This document shows positions 1 to 10,001 of a DNA stretch of 64,000 nt, piece by piece. The DNA comes from Arthrobacter sp. StoSoilB5 (GTDB lineage: Bacteria > Actinomycetota > Actinomycetes > Actinomycetales > Micrococcaceae): contig NZ_AP024646.1 in the NCBI RefSeq assembly GCF_019977235.1, forward strand, positions 2,170,001 through 2,234,000. The letters are read 5' to 3'. The translations under genes and the position numbers were made by a program. How positions within the stretch are numbered: position 1 is the first letter of the stretch; every line of letters begins with the position of its first letter. The notes under the pieces are model-generated. The model was given only the letters and a program-made list of their open reading frames with translations. It did no database searches and was not told where the DNA came from.

Positions 1-993
1 GGCGGTCTCATGCCCACGGCAATCGCGATGACTCTCGAATACGCCAAGCCCAAGTTGCGCAGCACAGCAAATGCAATCATGTTTTCCGGATACTCAATCG
101 GCGGCATCATAGCCTCGCTGAGCGCAATGTGGATTCTCGGCGCCGCCGGATGGCGTGCCATGTTCTGGATCGGCGTGGGACTTGGTACGGTCCTGCTCGT
201 CGTCGTCGCAGCCGCACTGCCTGAGTCCGTGACCTTCCTGGTCGGACGCGGACGCCACGGCGAAGCCGCCGCACTTGCCGCCAAATACGGGATCGCCGTA
301 CCCCAACCTCTCGCTGGGGATGTCCAGCGCACAGGTGTTAGAGCGTTGCTTGACCGCCGCTTCGCGGTGAGTACCGTCCTGTTCTGGCTGGTCGTTGCCA
401 ACGGACTGCTGCTCGTCTACGGTCTGAACACCTGGCTGGCCCAGATTATGCGTGAGGCGGGATACCCGCTTGGAACCGCGCTGGCCTTCCTCCTGGCGCT
501 CAACGCCGGCGCGATCCTGGGTACCCCGCTGCTCGGCCTCCTCGCTGACCGCATCGGCTCACGCATCGTGGTCGGAAGCATGTTCTTCGGAGCGGCCGCA
601 GCGATCCTTCTGCTGATGTTCCGTTTCCCAACCCCCGTGCTGCTGACGTTGGTTGCAGTGGCGGGAGCATGCACTATCGGCACGCAGACCCTGCTCACCG
701 CGTTTATCGGCGGCTTTTACCCTGAAAGGCTTCGCGCTGCCGGGCTTGGGTGGGCGTTGGGCATTGGCCGGATCGGAGCCATCGCCGGGCCGCTGTACGG
801 GGGCTTGATCCTCTCCACCGGCTGGGGTTTCCAAGCAAACTTCCTTGCATTCGCAGTGCCGGCATTGCTTGCGGCCATTCTGGTGCTGCTGATCCGCGGA
901 CGCGGACACGCCGATACGGCAAGCGTTGCTTCTGTCGGGAAAGAGCAATTTGGCGTCGAAAACACCGAACAGGGCAGCGTCCAACACCGCTGA
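1..993 (+). CDS. MFS permease, aromatic acid:H+ symporter type, 5' end outside window
   Basis: The frame is open from the first base, so this is the C-terminal ~330 residues of a longer protein. The visible part has the second half of an MFS fold: several hydrophobic helices, a basic cytoplasmic loop (LVGRGRHGEAAALAAKYG), and further helices with the loop GLLADRIGSR, the MFS motif-A repeat at the start of the C-terminal half. The PES motif after a helix (ALPESVTFLVGRGR) is typical of the AAHS and sugar-porter subfamilies. It would sit in the cytoplasmic membrane and import a small organic acid by proton symport. A cyclase-family hydrolase and a ThDP enzyme follow on the same strand, so the substrate probably feeds them. 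Family assignment is firm; the substrate is not visible. Confidence 0.8.
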   Translation, partial: GGLMPTAIAMTLEYAKPKLRSTANAIMFSGYSIGGIIASLSAMWILGAAGWRAMFWIGVGLGTVLLVVVAAALPESVTFLVGRGRHGEAAALAAKYGIAVPQPLAGDVQRTGVRALLDRRFAVSTVLFWLVVANGLLLVYGLNTWLAQIMREAGYPLGTALAFLLALNAGAILGTPLLGLLADRIGSRIVVGSMFFGAAAAILLLMFRFPTPVLLTLVAVAGACTIGTQTLLTAFIGGFYPERLRAAGLGWALGIGRIGAIAGPLYGGLILSTGWGFQANFLAFAVPALLAAILVLLIRGRGHADTASVASVGKEQFGVENTEQGSVQHR

Positions 994-1020
994 CTTCCCA
1001 TCACCTGCCGGAACTGCAGA

Positions 1021-1085
1021 GGCCGCCCGTTCGGACGCGGACAGGGCGGCCGCTGTTAGCGCGGTCAGCACGCCCGACGGGCGTG
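1021..1085 (+). terminator. two inverted repeats between permease and cyclase genes
   Basis: GGCCGCCC (1021-1028) pairs with GGGCGGCC (1044-1051). Directly after it CACGCCCG (1069-1076) pairs with CGGGCGTG (1078-1085), followed by a pyrimidine-rich stretch with TTCCTTCTTTC. This may end or attenuate the permease transcript before the cyclase gene. The second repeat has only one unpaired base at its centre, so it could instead be a protein-binding site. Confidence 0.45.
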
Positions 1086-1117
1086 TTCCTTCTTTCATAC
1101 ATCACAAAGGAGTTCCA

Positions 1118-1900
1118 ATGTCCCAGCTGACTGGGTTGCTCGCGTCTCTCGCCGCCGGCGACGTGCGCGTGGTCGATTTGACCAATACGCTCTCGAGCGA
1201 GACGCCGACCATTCGATTGCCGGAGCCGTTCGCCAATCTGGTCGATTTCAGCCTTGAAGAGGTTTCGGCCTACAACGAACCGGGCCCATTCTGGAAGCAC
1301 CAAAACATCAGCACTGGAGAGCACATCGGTACGCATCTGGACGCGCCCATCCACTGGGTGACGGGTCGTGGCGGGAAGGACGTCTCGCAGATCGAACCAC
1401 CAAGGCTGGTCGGCCCGGCGTGCGTCCTCGACGTCAGCCATGAGGCGGCCATGGATGCTGACTTCCTGGTCGGCGTCGAGCACATAAAAGCTTGGGAAGA
1501 CGAGCACGGCCCCATACCTGAAAATGCGTGGCTTCTGGTACGCACCGGCTGGGGCGCTTATGCACAGGACCCCATGCGTTTTCTCAACGCCGATGAGGCC
1601 GGAGCCCACACCCCGGGATTCACCGTCGAGTGCGCCCAGTGGCTGGCTGACGTCGCTCCCATCTCGGGGGTCGGGGTCGAGACAGTGGGGATCGACGCCG
1701 GACTCGCTCCCACGATGGACCCGATCTTCCCGTTGCATCATTTCCTGCTGGGCGCGGACAAATACGGTGTCACGTCCCTGCAGAACCTGGACAAGCTCCC
1801 GGCCACGGGTGCGGTTATTGTCGTGGCGCCACTGCCTATCGTGGGTGGGACCGGCTCACCGGCCAGGGTCCTCGCTTTCGTGGACGGGGCCCGCGGATGA
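1118..1900 (+). CDS. cyclase-family hydrolase (kynurenine formamidase-like)
   Basis: A 260-residue soluble protein. The metal-binding signature HIGTHLDAPIHW near residue 68 is the HxGTHxDxPxH motif of the cyclase/KynB family, which hydrolyses amides, lactones or cyclic imides using zinc or manganese. The start at 1118 is chosen because AAAGGAG (1106-1112) sits just upstream; the frame stays open further 5' but without a good ribosome site. The stop overlaps the next start (ATGA at 1897), so it is translationally coupled to the ThDP enzyme. The substrate cannot be named: family members act on N-formylkynurenine, isatin and other ring compounds. Cytoplasmic; no signal peptide. Confidence 0.85.
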   Translation: MSQLTGLLASLAAGDVRVVDLTNTLSSETPTIRLPEPFANLVDFSLEEVSAYNEPGPFWKHQNISTGEHIGTHLDAPIHWVTGRGGKDVSQIEPPRLVGPACVLDVSHEAAMDADFLVGVEHIKAWEDEHGPIPENAWLLVRTGWGAYAQDPMRFLNADEAGAHTPGFTVECAQWLADVAPISGVGVETVGIDAGLAPTMDPIFPLHHFLLGADKYGVTSLQNLDKLPATGAVIVVAPLPIVGGTGSPARVLAFVDGARG

Positions 1901-3618
1901 CGACGCAAATCCACGCCACAACCAGCCCGGAAGTCTCTTCGGCGCCGCTGAGCGAAACCGTCGCCGCTCTGGTCGGCCGGACACTCGCCGAACTCGGCGC
2001 CGGTCATTGTTTCGGCGTTGTCGGCTCCGGCAATTTCGATGTCACCAATTCCCTGATCCGGCACGGCGTGCCCTACACCGCTGCCCGTCACGAGGGGGGC
2101 GCCGCCACCATGGCGGACGCCTACGCAAGGATGTCCGGCAAAGTTGCCTTGCTTTCCGTGCATCAGGGCTGTGGCCTGACCAACGGCGCAACTGGCATCG
2201 GTGAGGCTGCAAAGTCGCGCACACCATTGGTGGTCCTCGCCGCCGAAACGGCGGGTTCCGCGGTGAACTCCAACTTCGCCATGGACCAGCCAGCCTTCGC
2301 CCGGTCCCTGGGTGCGGTTTCCGAACGGGTCCACTCTGCAGGATCTGCGGTGGCCGATGTCGTCCGCGCTTTCCGCACGGCGCAGAACGAACACCGCACC
2401 GTCGTCCTCAACCTGCCTCTCGATGTCCAAGCACAGCTCGCGGGAAACCAACGGCAAATCAGTCCTATCGGCCGTCCGGCCGCTGTGCGTCCGGCCGCAT
2501 CGAGCGTCAAGGCCCTCACGGACCTCCTGCTGACAGCCCAGAGGCCCGTATTCGTCGCCGGACGCGGCGGCCGGCATGCCGGAGCCGAAATCCTGGCCCT
2601 CGCCGAGCTCTCAGGGGCCCTCGTTGCAACCTCTGCAGTGGCAAAGGGACTCTTTGGTGGTGAGCCATTCGCCCTCGGGATCTCGGGCGGCTTCTCGTCA
2701 CCTACAACAGCGGAAATCATCTCCGGCGCGGATCTTATCGTGGGCTTCGGGTGTGCCCTGAACATGTGGACCATGCGCCACGGCGCCCTTATCGGCCAGG
2801 ACACGGCCGTTGTGCAGGTCGACGTCGAGGACGCCGCCCTGGGTGCCAACCGGCCTATAACTTTGGGCGTCGTCGGCGACTCAGGAGCGACCGCTGCCGA
2901 CGTCTTCGCCGAACTGAAACGCCGCGGGACGACCCCGAGGACGGGATACCGCACCGACGAGATCGAACGCAGGATCGAGTCCTCATCCCGCTGGCAGGAC
3001 GTGCCAATCACCGATCTGTCAGTGCCGGCGGGGGAGGGGTTGCACCGAATCGACCCCCGGGTGCTCACAGCCAGAATAGACAAGTACCTCCCGGCGGAGC
3101 GCATTGTCTCCATCGACTCGGGAAATTTCATGGGGTATCCAAGCCAGTACCTCGATGTCCCGGACGAGAATGGGTTTTGCTTCACTCAGGCCTTCCAATC
3201 AATCGGGCTAGGTCTTGCCACGGCGATCGGCGCAGCACTCGCGCAGCCTCATCGGATCCCTGTGCTGGGCGCCGGCGACGGGGGCTTCCTTATGGGCATC
3301 AGCGAGCTTGAGACCGCAGTCCGTCTTCGCCTGCCCTTGGTGTGCATCGTCTACAACGATGCCGCCTACGGAGCCGAAGTTCATCACTTTGCTGCCCACG
3401 GTCCCGTGGATATCTCCACCGTGACATTCCCTGAGGCCGATATCGCAGCAATCGCCACGGGTTATGGCTGCCAAGCCATTACGGTCCGGACCCCGGAGGA
3501 CCTGGCACCGTTGGAGGATTGGGTCCGCTCCCGTCCCGACCGGCCGTTCGTCATTGATGCGAAGATCGCCTCGGACGGCGGCGCCTGGTGGCTGGCCGAA
3601 GCCTTCAAGGGCCACTAA
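1897..3618 (+). CDS. thiamine diphosphate-dependent enzyme (acetolactate synthase/benzoylformate decarboxylase superfamily)
   Basis: 573 residues, the usual length for a three-domain ThDP enzyme. The N-terminal Pyr domain carries the catalytic glutamate in ARHEGGAATMADAYAR. The central domain has the glycine-rich GRGGRHAGAEI region. The C-terminal PP domain has the ThDP/Mg motif, starting GAGDGGFLMG and ending near VYNDAAYGAE. It should decarboxylate or carboligate a 2-keto acid. It overlaps the cyclase gene by 4 bp and is followed by a terminator, so permease, cyclase and ThDP enzyme form one catabolic block. It is not obviously biosynthetic IlvB, because no small regulatory subunit follows. 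The exact substrate is unknown. Confidence 0.85.
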   Translation: MTTQIHATTSPEVSSAPLSETVAALVGRTLAELGAGHCFGVVGSGNFDVTNSLIRHGVPYTAARHEGGAATMADAYARMSGKVALLSVHQGCGLTNGATGIGEAAKSRTPLVVLAAETAGSAVNSNFAMDQPAFARSLGAVSERVHSAGSAVADVVRAFRTAQNEHRTVVLNLPLDVQAQLAGNQRQISPIGRPAAVRPAASSVKALTDLLLTAQRPVFVAGRGGRHAGAEILALAELSGALVATSAVAKGLFGGEPFALGISGGFSSPTTAEIISGADLIVGFGCALNMWTMRHGALIGQDTAVVQVDVEDAALGANRPITLGVVGDSGATAADVFAELKRRGTTPRTGYRTDEIERRIESSSRWQDVPITDLSVPAGEGLHRIDPRVLTARIDKYLPAERIVSIDSGNFMGYPSQYLDVPDENGFCFTQAFQSIGLGLATAIGAALAQPHRIPVLGAGDGGFLMGISELETAVRLRLPLVCIVYNDAAYGAEVHHFAAHGPVDISTVTFPEADIAAIATGYGCQAITVRTPEDLAPLEDWVRSRPDRPFVIDAKIASDGGAWWLAEAFKGH

Positions 3619-3641
3619 GCGCGGCAAGGGACGACCGTAAG

Positions 3642-3680
3642 GTGCTCCTCTGGATGGTTCGCCCATCAGAGGAGCACTTT
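3642..3680 (+). terminator. rho-independent-type terminator after ThDP gene
   Basis: GTGCTCCTCTG (3642-3652) pairs with CAGAGGAGCAC (3667-3677); the stem continues through ATGG/CCAT with one bulge to a TTCG loop, followed by TTTG. It lies between the plus-strand ThDP gene and the convergent regulator, so it could serve both. Confidence 0.7.
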
Positions 3681-3753
3681 GCTGTCACTGAGTATGGATC
3701 CTTGAAGCGAAAAGCGACTGCCGTTGCGGCCGCAAACTGAATCGCTTATGACC

Positions 3754-4290
3754 TTAGTTTGAAGGTGGTGTCACGGAAACTAGGAAGCGGGCCTTCTCGG
3801 TATGCGGGTTAAGGAACCTGTGTGGCAGGGCAGAATCGAAGTGGCAGCTGTCCCCAGCGTCCAGGGCGTAGTCCGTGCCGTCGATTTCGGCGATGAGTGA
3901 TCCTTCAAGGACCAAGACACATTCTTCTGAAATGTGGCTTCGCGGGGTTTCGGAGGATGCAGCGCCAGGCTCCAGCGTGCCCTCCAGCACTTCAACCTTC
4001 CCGCCGGATCGCGACACTTGGGAGTACGTCACATGCAGGTTTGGCGATGAGATAAGGCGGCGCTCGTCGTGGCGTATCAAGGCAACCTGTTCGGGGCCTT
4101 CGCCGCGGAACAGGTCAAAGATTGGAACCTGCAAAGCTTCTGCCAGGCGTCGGAGGGACTCGAGGCTTGGATCGCTTTGGCCACGTTCGACTTGGCTAAG
4201 CATGGCAACTGACAGCCCTGTCAGTTGGGCGACTTGACCAAGGGTCAGGCCTCGGTTCCGCCTGAGCTCGCGAATTCGTGATGGCAACAA
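3754..4290 (-). CDS. XRE-family regulator with C-terminal cupin domain
   Basis: 178 residues. The N-terminal helix-turn-helix (RELRRNRGLTLGQVAQLTGLS, residues ~7-27) is an XRE/HTH_3 domain. The C-terminal ~70 residues form a cupin barrel (LEPGAASSETPRSHISEECVLV and ALDAGDSCHFDSALPHRFLN), the expected ligand-sensing half. This architecture is common in regulators of small-molecule catabolism (PuuR/SutR-like). It converges on the permease-cyclase-ThDP block across a terminator and is its most likely regulator. No operator is assigned. The ligand is unknown. Confidence 0.85.
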   Translation of the reverse strand: MLPSRIRELRRNRGLTLGQVAQLTGLSVAMLSQVERGQSDPSLESLRRLAEALQVPIFDLFRGEGPEQVALIRHDERRLISSPNLHVTYSQVSRSGGKVEVLEGTLEPGAASSETPRSHISEECVLVLEGSLIAEIDGTDYALDAGDSCHFDSALPHRFLNPHTEKARFLVSVTPPSN

Positions 4291-4534
4291 AGCAGGGAGA
4301 CCTTTCTGACGCCGGATCGGCTGCCGTTATGACACCCGAAACTTCATACTAGTCTCCAGCCACCTGTACTGCGTCCTGCAAGCCTATCCTGAGCAATCCC
4401 AGCCGGAAGCCACAGATACGGTGGCAGTGAGTGCGCCTTGGCATTATTCCGACCACGTTTCGACCGACGGCTCGTGGTTGCCTGCGTTGGTGAACCTGAA
4501 GCATCGCCACTGGGCGAAATAGCTCAATTTGCTG

Positions 4535-7500
4535 TCAACGCCGTACCAGAGTCCGCAGGAGTTTCAGTGCCACGGAGATCGAGGCCAGGTCCACTTGCCC
4601 TGGGCCTGTGACCTCAGCGAACGTGTCTTTGATCCATGCCAACTGTTCCTGGTGGCCGCGCTCCCACTCGACGATGCGCTCCACGCTGTCGGTACCTGCG
4701 AAGTCACGGTTTTGGGTTGTCCGCATGACGGTAGCGGTCATGTCTGCCACGGCGGAGTAGACATCATCGCGCAGGGCTGCCCGGGCCAGGGCCTCCCATC
4801 GATTCTGCCGGGGCAGGTTAGTGATTCGCAGCAGCAGACCCAACGCGCCGATCCTGTGGAACACGGCCCAATACAGATCGGCGATCGTAGGGATAGGTTC
4901 GTCCACCAGTTCCGAAATCACGGAGATGTCCAGAAGCGCGAAACTTTCGAGCATGTCTGACGCGCGCTTCGCCAGATCCCCCGGCAGGCCGGCCTCGTCC
5001 CAACGCGCGAGCCGATCCAGCGTGAGGTCACGATCGGAGGCGCGCATAAAATCCAGTGTTTTGCTCCTGAGAAGCCCAAACGTGGGCATGATCCTGTCCA
5101 AGGCCTCGGCGATGGGCAGGTCCCGGTGGTCGTGCGTCACGTACCATCGGGTTGCCCGGTCGAGAAGCCTGCGCATGTACAGCGCCACCTCTGCGGCGTG
5201 TTCACCGGGAAAATCCGGGGGAAGAGCGGCCAATCTACCGATTACCCAGGGCAGGTCATATGCCTCCCGCATCACAACAAAGGCCTTGGCGACGGCCGCG
5301 GCAGTTGCGGTGGTTTCCTCGATGGCACGGAAGACGAAGGTAGCGCCGCCCGTGTTGATCATGTCGTTCGCCACGACTGTGCATACGATTTGGCGCCGCA
5401 GCGGGTGTGCCTCCAGCTCGTCTCCAAAGCGATCGGAGAGCTGCCGCGGAAAGTACTCTCGGAAGGTGCGGCGGAACCACGGATCTTCGGCAAGGTCGCT
5501 GTTGGTGAGTTCCGTGGCGAGTGAGATCTTGGCGTACGCGGCCAATACCGACAACTCCGGGGCGGTGAGTCCTTGCCCGGACTGCAGCCGCTCCTGGAGC
5601 TGAGCGGTGCTCGGCAGGCCCTCCAGATCGCGGTCCATGTCCGTGGCGTTCTCGAGCCAGTCCATGGTCCGCTCGAATCCCGGGCTCCATTCCGTTACCA
5701 AGTGCCGGTCGTTGAAGAGCAACACGTTCTGGTTCACGTTGTTGGCAAGGACAAGACGTGCCACTTCGTCCGTGAGCGAATGCAGGAAGCTGGCGCGTTC
5801 AGCTGCGGACATCCTTCCAGCGGCGATCATCCGGTCCACGAAGATCTTGATGTTGACCTCATGGTCGGAGCAGTCCACGCCGGCTGAGTTGTCTATCGCA
5901 TCAGTGTTCAGCAAGACCCCGTTCAGGGCTGCTTCAATCCGTCCGAGCTGTGTGATGCCCAGGTTCCCGCCTTCGGCAATGATCTTCGCATGGATCGCGT
6001 TGCCGTTAACCCTGATGGGGTCGTTCGCCTTGTCGCCCACTTCGGCATTGCTCTCTGATGAGGCTTTGATGTAGGTTCCGATGCCACCGTTGTAAAGAAG
6101 GTCCACGGGCGCCCGGAGAATGGCTTGAAGGAGCGCATGGGGAGGCAGTGATGATGTTTCTGGGTCCAGGCCGAGGCAGTTCCGCACCTGTTCGGTGAGA
6201 TTGATGGACTTGGATAAGCGGGAGTGGACGCCACCTCCCGCGCTGATCAGCGCGGGGTCGTAGTCCTGCCAGGAAGAGCGGGGCAGGGCAAAGAGCCGAC
6301 GGCGTTCGTCGAAGGATGCCTTCGCGTCGGGGGTCGGGTCAAGGAAGATGTGCCGGTGGTCGAATGCGGCCACCAAGCGGATGTGGCGGGATTGAAGCAT
6401 CCCGTTCCCAAAGACGTCCCCGCTCATGTCGCCGATGCCCGCAACAGTAAAGCCCTCCGCCTGGCAGTCCACCCCGAGTTCATGAAAATGGTGCTTCACA
6501 GACTCCCATACCCCTCGGGCAGTGATCCCCATTTGCTTGTGGTCATAGCCCACGGAGCCGCCGGACGCGAAGGCGTCGCCAAGCCAGAAGCCGTACTCCT
6601 GTGCCACGGTGTTCGCGGCATCGGAAAATGACGCGGTTCCCTTGTCCGCCGCCACCACAAGGTAGTAATCGTCGACGTCGTGACGCACCACCCGTTCGGG
6701 AGGCACCACGGTTTCGCCGTGCGCGGTAGTGACCAGGTTGTCGGTAACGTCCAGCAGTCCGCGGATGAAAATCCGGTAACACTCCAGGCCCTCAGTGACC
6801 CAGGCTTCGCGGTTCAAGGCCGGGTCCGGCAACCGTTTGGGATAGAAACCGCCTTTGGCGCCGGTGGGTACGATCACGGAGTTCTTCACATTCTGTGCCT
6901 TGACCAGCCCCAGGATTTCGGTCCTGAAGTCCTCGCTTCGGTCCGACCAGCGCAGTCCTCCCCGGGCCAAGGGGCCGAAGCGCAGGTGCACCCCTTCAAT
7001 ACGCAGCGAGTAGACCCAGATCTCGTATTTGGGTCGCGGAAACGGCGCGATCACGATTGCGGCCGTATTCAGTTTGAAGCTCAGGTAGGGCTTGCCCTGA
7101 AAGTAGTTCGTGCGGAGCGTGGATTCCACCAGATTCATCAGGGTGCGCAGCAGCCGGTCGGCGTCGAGGACGGGAATGTCCTCGATCGCCGCGAGCAGTT
7201 CCTTCCGGGCCGCTTCAGTGTCCCGGAACCGGCCGGAAACGTCCAGGGCCGGATCGAACTTCGTCTTGAAGAGAGCCAGGAGCGCGTGTGTGGCCCGGAC
7301 ATTCGACAGCAGCGTTTCCGCCACGAAGCCGTATGAGTTGGTGGTCCCCAACTGCTGGAGATACTTGGCATAGCTGCGCAGGATCGACGCTTGGCGCCAC
7401 TCGATGCCCTCTCGGAGTACCAAGCCATCAAAACGGTCCGATTCCGTGTCCCCGCGCACGGCAGCGCAAAACGCGTCCGCCAGTAGGTCGCTGGTCGCCT

Positions 7501-9376
7501 CCGGGTCCACACCCTCCGGATACTTCACGGCGAGGTCGTATAGGAAAAGACCTTGGTGAGCTCCGCGCTGGATCTCAAATGGACGTTGGTCCAAGACCTC
7601 GAGCCCGAGATTGTGAAGGAAAGGCAGGATCTGGGTGAGGCTTTGGGGTTTGGTCAGGTAAAGTCGGATCCGGGCATCTTCGCCGCCCTGGGCGGACGTT
7701 TCAGGGGGCACATATACCGTGAGCAGCGGATCGTCGGAGACTCTGCCGCGCGTGCCGTCCAAGTCGAGGGTCTCGAACCTGATGATGTCTTGGATGGCTG
7801 CCCCCGCCTCGTAAACCACGCGATAGCTTGGCGGAAATGCGTCCGACCATAGCCGCGAGAGCCGAGCAGCCTCTGTCCCGGGGAATTGTTCCCGGATGAC
7901 GTCGTCGAGGCCGTCCGTCCACGAGCGGGTCGCTGATATCAGGCGCCGCTCCAGTTGGGAGGGGTCGACGTAGGCAGTGCCGGCTGCCCCGGCCCCCGAC
8001 AAGGAACCACCTAATCGGACCCGAAAGAACACCCGGGCCATGGAGGACGCGGTCAGACGGACCTCGAATTCGACGGACTTCGCCCTGAAGGCCTGTTTGA
8101 GCTCTTGCTCCATCAGCTGCCGGACGCCCGTGCTGTAGCGGTGGCGCGGGAAGAAGACCAGGACCGAGACGAACCTGCCAAAACTGTCGGGCCGGAGGAA
8201 CAAGCGTGTGCGCTGGAGCTCCTCTGCGCGGAGGATCTCGTCGGCCAGCCGTGCGAGATCATCGGCCTCGATATGAAACAGCTCATTCCGGGGAAATGAT
8301 TCCAGAATGGCTAATACTTCCTGGCCTCGGTGGGACCGGGCCGTGAGTCCAAGCCGTTTCGTAACGGCCTGGACCTTTTCGCGGATAACCGGAATCCGGC
8401 GGATGGACTGCTGTGCGGCACCGGGGGTGAACAGCCCTACGAATCGCCGTTCCCCGGTGACGTTGCCCGTCCTGTCGAATTCCGGCAGACGCAACTCGTC
8501 AAGATAAGACCCTCGCAGGACAGTTGACCGTATCTCAGAGGTGGCAACCTCGAGTGTCGGGAGCCCAGGAATCCGGGCAAGCCTCTGCTCCTGCCCGGCA
8601 ACGTCCCTCTCCAGCCGCCTCAGCAGACCCAGCGAAGAACCCTGCCGCCCAGACAGCAACTCCTGGCCACCCGCCGTCGTGCGTTCTAATTCGGTGTACC
8701 CGAGGAACAAGAAGTTGCCGTCGTCGAGCCAAAGGAGCAACTGACGTACCTGTTCCAGCGGCGGAGCAACAGCCTGCGGGAATCCGTCCACCGCGACGAT
8801 GGCCTCGGAGACCTTGCCGTGGATGGCAGCAGCATCCTCCGCGACAACGCGGACATCGCCCAAGACCCGTTGCAGGCGTTCCGTGAGCTCGCTGATGGCT
8901 GCCTCACCCGCAAGCTTGCCAATTTCCGCTGCGACCCAGGTCTCGGACATTCCGCGGGCCGGCAGCACATACTCTGCCAGGAGGCCTTCTTTGGAAGGGC
9001 CGGGACGGACATCCAGCAGCGTGTGAGTGTTTGGATCGCGAACCACCTGGAAAGTCGGATGCACCAGCAGCCGGATCGAGGCGTCTTCACGGGTGAGCGC
9101 AGCCGTTACGGACCGGACCAGGAATGGCATATCCTCTGCAACCACTGCAACAATGCTCGCGTCCAGCTCGTTCAGGATGCCGACGGCGGCCTGGCCGGGC
9201 GCCCGCGACGACGCCACCGAGAGATGGTGCACGGCTCTGGCCCGGAGCGTCTCTGCGCTGTAGTTCTGCACGTCCTCCGTGCGCACATGAGCGTAGTATC
9301 CAGCCAGGAAATGCCCGTCAGGTTTGACGCGGTCGGTGGCAGCAGCATGCTCTGCGCGGTCTGATTTGTGTGCCAT
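4535..9376 (-). CDS. gdh: NAD-specific glutamate dehydrogenase, large (~180 kDa) type
   Basis: 1,613 residues from the ATG at 9376, which has GGAGG nine bases upstream; a TTG at 9394 is the alternative. It catalyses oxidative deamination of glutamate to 2-oxoglutarate with NAD+. The long N-terminal region carries ACT-like regulatory segments. The dehydrogenase core is visible as VPTGAKGGFYPKRLPD, DDYYLVVAADKGTASFSD, GSVGYDHKQMGITARG and GIGDMSGDVFGNGML, followed by the family's C-terminal extension. The protein is cytoplasmic and typically hexameric or tetrameric. It has no close operon partner and is a core gene, so it marks the chromosomal backbone beside the catabolic genes. Length and motifs make the assignment very firm. 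Confidence 0.95.
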   Translation of the reverse strand: MAHKSDRAEHAAATDRVKPDGHFLAGYYAHVRTEDVQNYSAETLRARAVHHLSVASSRAPGQAAVGILNELDASIVAVVAEDMPFLVRSVTAALTREDASIRLLVHPTFQVVRDPNTHTLLDVRPGPSKEGLLAEYVLPARGMSETWVAAEIGKLAGEAAISELTERLQRVLGDVRVVAEDAAAIHGKVSEAIVAVDGFPQAVAPPLEQVRQLLLWLDDGNFLFLGYTELERTTAGGQELLSGRQGSSLGLLRRLERDVAGQEQRLARIPGLPTLEVATSEIRSTVLRGSYLDELRLPEFDRTGNVTGERRFVGLFTPGAAQQSIRRIPVIREKVQAVTKRLGLTARSHRGQEVLAILESFPRNELFHIEADDLARLADEILRAEELQRTRLFLRPDSFGRFVSVLVFFPRHRYSTGVRQLMEQELKQAFRAKSVEFEVRLTASSMARVFFRVRLGGSLSGAGAAGTAYVDPSQLERRLISATRSWTDGLDDVIREQFPGTEAARLSRLWSDAFPPSYRVVYEAGAAIQDIIRFETLDLDGTRGRVSDDPLLTVYVPPETSAQGGEDARIRLYLTKPQSLTQILPFLHNLGLEVLDQRPFEIQRGAHQGLFLYDLAVKYPEGVDPEATSDLLADAFCAAVRGDTESDRFDGLVLREGIEWRQASILRSYAKYLQQLGTTNSYGFVAETLLSNVRATHALLALFKTKFDPALDVSGRFRDTEAARKELLAAIEDIPVLDADRLLRTLMNLVESTLRTNYFQGKPYLSFKLNTAAIVIAPFPRPKYEIWVYSLRIEGVHLRFGPLARGGLRWSDRSEDFRTEILGLVKAQNVKNSVIVPTGAKGGFYPKRLPDPALNREAWVTEGLECYRIFIRGLLDVTDNLVTTAHGETVVPPERVVRHDVDDYYLVVAADKGTASFSDAANTVAQEYGFWLGDAFASGGSVGYDHKQMGITARGVWESVKHHFHELGVDCQAEGFTVAGIGDMSGDVFGNGMLQSRHIRLVAAFDHRHIFLDPTPDAKASFDERRRLFALPRSSWQDYDPALISAGGGVHSRLSKSINLTEQVRNCLGLDPETSSLPPHALLQAILRAPVDLLYNGGIGTYIKASSESNAEVGDKANDPIRVNGNAIHAKIIAEGGNLGITQLGRIEAALNGVLLNTDAIDNSAGVDCSDHEVNIKIFVDRMIAAGRMSAAERASFLHSLTDEVARLVLANNVNQNVLLFNDRHLVTEWSPGFERTMDWLENATDMDRDLEGLPSTAQLQERLQSGQGLTAPELSVLAAYAKISLATELTNSDLAEDPWFRRTFREYFPRQLSDRFGDELEAHPLRRQIVCTVVANDMINTGGATFVFRAIEETTATAAAVAKAFVVMREAYDLPWVIGRLAALPPDFPGEHAAEVALYMRRLLDRATRWYVTHDHRDLPIAEALDRIMPTFGLLRSKTLDFMRASDRDLTLDRLARWDEAGLPGDLAKRASDMLESFALLDISVISELVDEPIPTIADLYWAVFHRIGALGLLLRITNLPRQNRWEALARAALRDDVYSAVADMTATVMRTTQNRDFAGTDSVERIVEWERGHQEQLAWIKDTFAEVTGPGQVDLASISVALKLLRTLVRR

Positions 9377-9558
9377 GCCAATGCGCCTCCACAACGCGGG
9401 GTGTATTGCACACTGCGGTCGATGGTCTCGGCCCCGTGCATGTTTTCATCATCGCTGCCGCCCGGAAACACGTCCAGAGCCAGCGCGCCTCTGGCCTTGC
9501 CGGCAGGTCCCCTACGTTGATGTAGTGCACTTTCCGGGGGCATGATCCAAAATCTCCG
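9377..9558. other. short gene-free leader upstream of glutamate dehydrogenase
   Basis: About 180 bp that should contain the minus-strand glutamate dehydrogenase promoter. No clear operator, repeat or RNA motif was recognised. Confidence 0.4.
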
Positions 9559-9675
9559 ATGACCGTCATTCACAAGCCCGCCGGCGCGGCAGTGTTCCCC
9601 AACCCACGCCCCGGAATCACGATTGTTGTTGATGGACGGCGCATCACGGCGTTTCAAGGAGAGACTCCTGCCGTG
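9559..9675 (+). pseudogene. stub resembling N-terminus of a (2Fe-2S)-binding oxidase subunit
   Basis: About 39 residues, ending in ITIVVDGRRITAFQGETPA, resemble the start of the small (2Fe-2S) subunit of sarcosine/opine/HcnA-type amine oxidases, where a VDGxxxxAxxGET strand precedes the cluster-binding loop. Similarity stops immediately after GET. The cysteines that would bind the cluster are absent and no partner FAD subunit follows. It is either a truncated relic or a chance resemblance. The following ~320 bp (9680-10001) hold no convincing gene. Confidence 0.3.
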
Positions 9676-10001
9676 GGTTCGTCCAGGAAGTCGAGCCACA
9701 CCGAGAGATCGGGCCCGCTTGTAGCGGCGCGCTCGAAACCAAATTCGCGGCGGGGGCCGCTTCGTTGAAGGTTTCGGACGCGGCGGACGCGGGCTGCTTC
9801 GATGGCATGGTCGACGTTGGGGCTTGAAACGGGCTTCCTCGCAAACGGAACCAGGGCCGTTCTCTTGGCCATGGAAAACTCGCTGGCACGACCGGTTGAG
9901 TGGGGGTGCCAAAGGTTGCTGAAAGTCCGGTGGAAGGATCGTACAACTTCCACAAAGTCGTACTTAGTGTGTGGGGATGCCGACGGACATGTGCCTCGTG
10001 G